A DNA stretch of 64,000 nucleotides from Pseudomonadota bacterium (GTDB lineage Bacteria; Pseudomonadota; Gammaproteobacteria; Xanthomonadales; Ahniellaceae). This document shows, one piece after another, positions 63,107-64,000 of the stretch (the first letter of the stretch is position 1; every line of letters starts with the position of its first letter). Made by a program: the position numbers and the translations under genes. The DNA is taken from contig JALHNO010000006.1 of assembly GCA_022843465.1 (NCBI GenBank), positions 124,001 through 188,000 on the forward strand, in the 5' to 3' direction. The notes under the pieces were generated by a model, which saw only the letters and a program-made list of their open reading frames with translations, made no database searches and was not told the origin of the DNA.

Positions 63107-63187
63107 GGTCGCGGCGTGCTGCCGCGACCGGATACCTCGAAGCGGGAGCGAACCCGCCCGAATGACCGCGCCTCTGGCCGCGGTCAT
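63107..63187 (+). repeat. Three consecutive palindromes between the YceI gene and the zinc-finger gene
   Basis: GGTCGCGGC/GCCGCGACC (63107-63129, loop GTGCT), GCGGG/CCCGC (63142-63157) and ATGACCGCG/CGCGGTCAT (63162-63187) stand in a row. None is followed by a T tract. The middle one, GGGAGCGAACCCGC, resembles repetitive extragenic palindromes of pseudomonads and xanthomonads. Whether the unit is dispersed in the genome cannot be seen here. Confidence 0.6.
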
Positions 63188-63221
63188 CGGCTAAACTGGG
63201 CGCCTGCATTCTGGAGCTTCC

Positions 63222-63428
63222 ATGTCGCGTCCCGATCCGGCCACTGAAAATCTGAAACCTGCCAACGCCGAGCGCGCGCAGAGCGTGTCGGCAGCGGATA
63301 TGCCGTTGAGCTGCCCGACACCGTCCATGCATCTATGGAATTCCCACCCGCGCGTGTATCTGCCGATCGAACAGGGCGGCGAAGCGCGTTGTCCGTATTG
63401 CGGCACGCTGTTCCAGTGGACCCGCTGA
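63222..63428 (+). CDS. Small CHCC-type zinc-finger protein
   Basis: A 68-residue protein with the ligand pattern of the zf-CHCC family: a cysteine in PLSCPTP, a histidine in NSHPRVYLPIE, and the pair CPYC in EARCPYCGTLFQW. It is related to the zinc-binding part of the complex I subunit NDUFS6, but free-standing bacterial members have no proven role. The start ATG lies 9 bases after GGAG. A glycosyltransferase gene begins about 40 bp downstream and is probably cotranscribed. Confidence 0.87.
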   Translation: MSRPDPATENLKPANAERAQSVSAADMPLSCPTPSMHLWNSHPRVYLPIEQGGEARCPYCGTLFQWTR

Positions 63429-63465
63429 GTCCGTCGAAGTCCTGGCGCACAAGCCGCTGAACGCC

Positions 63466-64000
63466 GTGCCGGCCGTGGCGAAACCCTATACCGTTGTGCA
63501 ACTGCTGCCGGCGCTCGAGTCCGGTGGCGTCGAGCGGGCGGTACTCGAAATCGCCGAGGCACTGGTGCGTGCCGGCCATCGCGCGATTGTGGTGTCCGCG
63601 GGTGGTCGCCTGGTTCCCGACTTGCAGCGCCTCGGCGCTCGGCACATCACGCTGGCGATCGGCGACAAGTCGTTGCTGGCGCTGCGTCATCTCGCGGCGC
63701 TGCGCCGAATCCTGCGTGACGCCGATATCGTGCATGCACGATCGCGCCTTCCGGCCTGGCTGGGTTGGCTGGCCTGGAAGTCACTGGCGAGTCGCAGGCC
63801 GCGCTGGGTCACCACCGTTCATGGCCTGAACACGCCGGGCTTCTACAGTTCGATCATGGTGCGCGGTGAACGGGTGATCGCGGTTTCACGCACGGTACGT
63901 GACTACCTGCTGCAGCACTATCCACGCCTGGATGCCGACCGGATCCGGCTGATTGCACGTGGCATGGACCCGCAGCGGTTTCCGTCCGGCCATCGTGCCG
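63466..64000 (+). CDS. Glycosyltransferase family 4 protein (cut by window end)
   Basis: The frame is open to the window edge. The visible N-terminal GT-B domain starts YTVVQLLPALESGGVERAVL with the family GGxER motif, followed by ALVRAGHRAIVVSAGGRLVP, DADIVHARSRLPAWLGWLAW, VTTVHGLNTPGFYS and GERVIAVSRTVRDYLLQHYP. Such enzymes transfer sugars in lipopolysaccharide or other surface glycans. No ATG is available near the start; GTG at 63466 (or 63475) is the best choice and no clear ribosome site is seen. Confidence 0.85.
   Translation, partial: MPAVAKPYTVVQLLPALESGGVERAVLEIAEALVRAGHRAIVVSAGGRLVPDLQRLGARHITLAIGDKSLLALRHLAALRRILRDADIVHARSRLPAWLGWLAWKSLASRRPRWVTTVHGLNTPGFYSSIMVRGERVIAVSRTVRDYLLQHYPRLDADRIRLIARGMDPQRFPSGHRA

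Overview
The window is a GC-rich chromosome segment from a gammaproteobacterium, most likely of the Xanthomonadales (Lysobacterales). The evidence is the lolB-ispE-tRNA-prs-rplY-pth-ychF block, the uninterrupted tRNA-tuf-secE-nusG-rplKAJL-rpoBC-rpsLG-fusA-tuf-S10-spc-alpha supercluster, two tuf genes, GlnE, MoaB, a class II DAHP synthase, and a secreted protein ending in the short GFE-type tail that I associate with that order. The lineage call is an inference from gene content; no 16S rRNA gene is present.

Layout. 1-4.6 kb (minus strand): a truncated exported DUF4139 protein, then moaB, prfA and hemA, transcribed as hemA-prfA-moaB. 4.7-7.8 kb (plus): an overlapping TPR lipoprotein-lolB-ispE operon. 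7.9-11.6 kb: tRNA-Gln, prs, rplY, pth and ychF. 11.7-43.7 kb: the translation and transcription supercluster. It starts with a strong promoter and tRNA-Tyr, tRNA-Gly, tRNA-Thr, tuf, tRNA-Trp, secE and nusG. It continues through the L11/L10 operons, rpoBC, the str operon (with its own promoter and a hairpin) and the S10 and spc operons, and ends with the alpha operon, which has its own promoter. Both tuf copies are identical from codon 5 to the stop. rpmJ is not present after secY.

43.8-45.3 kb: two unrecognised, less GC-rich genes for a membrane-anchored helical-repeat protein and a small cysteine-rich secreted protein. They sit behind rplQ and ahead of a strong terminator. 45.6-47.5 kb: dsbB overlapping a class II DAHP synthase gene. 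47.6-51.7 kb: a four-gene cluster of circularly permuted ATP-grasp, alpha-E, transglutaminase-like and Anbu proteasome-like proteins. This is the most interesting accessory system in the window. It looks like a small-peptide ligation and hydrolysis system whose substrate is unknown.

51.8-64 kb: a DUF2238 membrane protein, a CoA-transferase (minus), an MgtE-type magnesium transporter with a short N-domain, a secreted M14 carboxypeptidase (minus), glnE, an ELM1-like protein (minus), a nitroreductase-family protein, a YceI protein, a small zinc-finger protein and the start of a glycosyltransferase. An intrinsic terminator upstream of glnE has no gene in front of it and suggests a small RNA or an attenuated leader. 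I see no insertion sequence, CRISPR array, prophage or replication origin.
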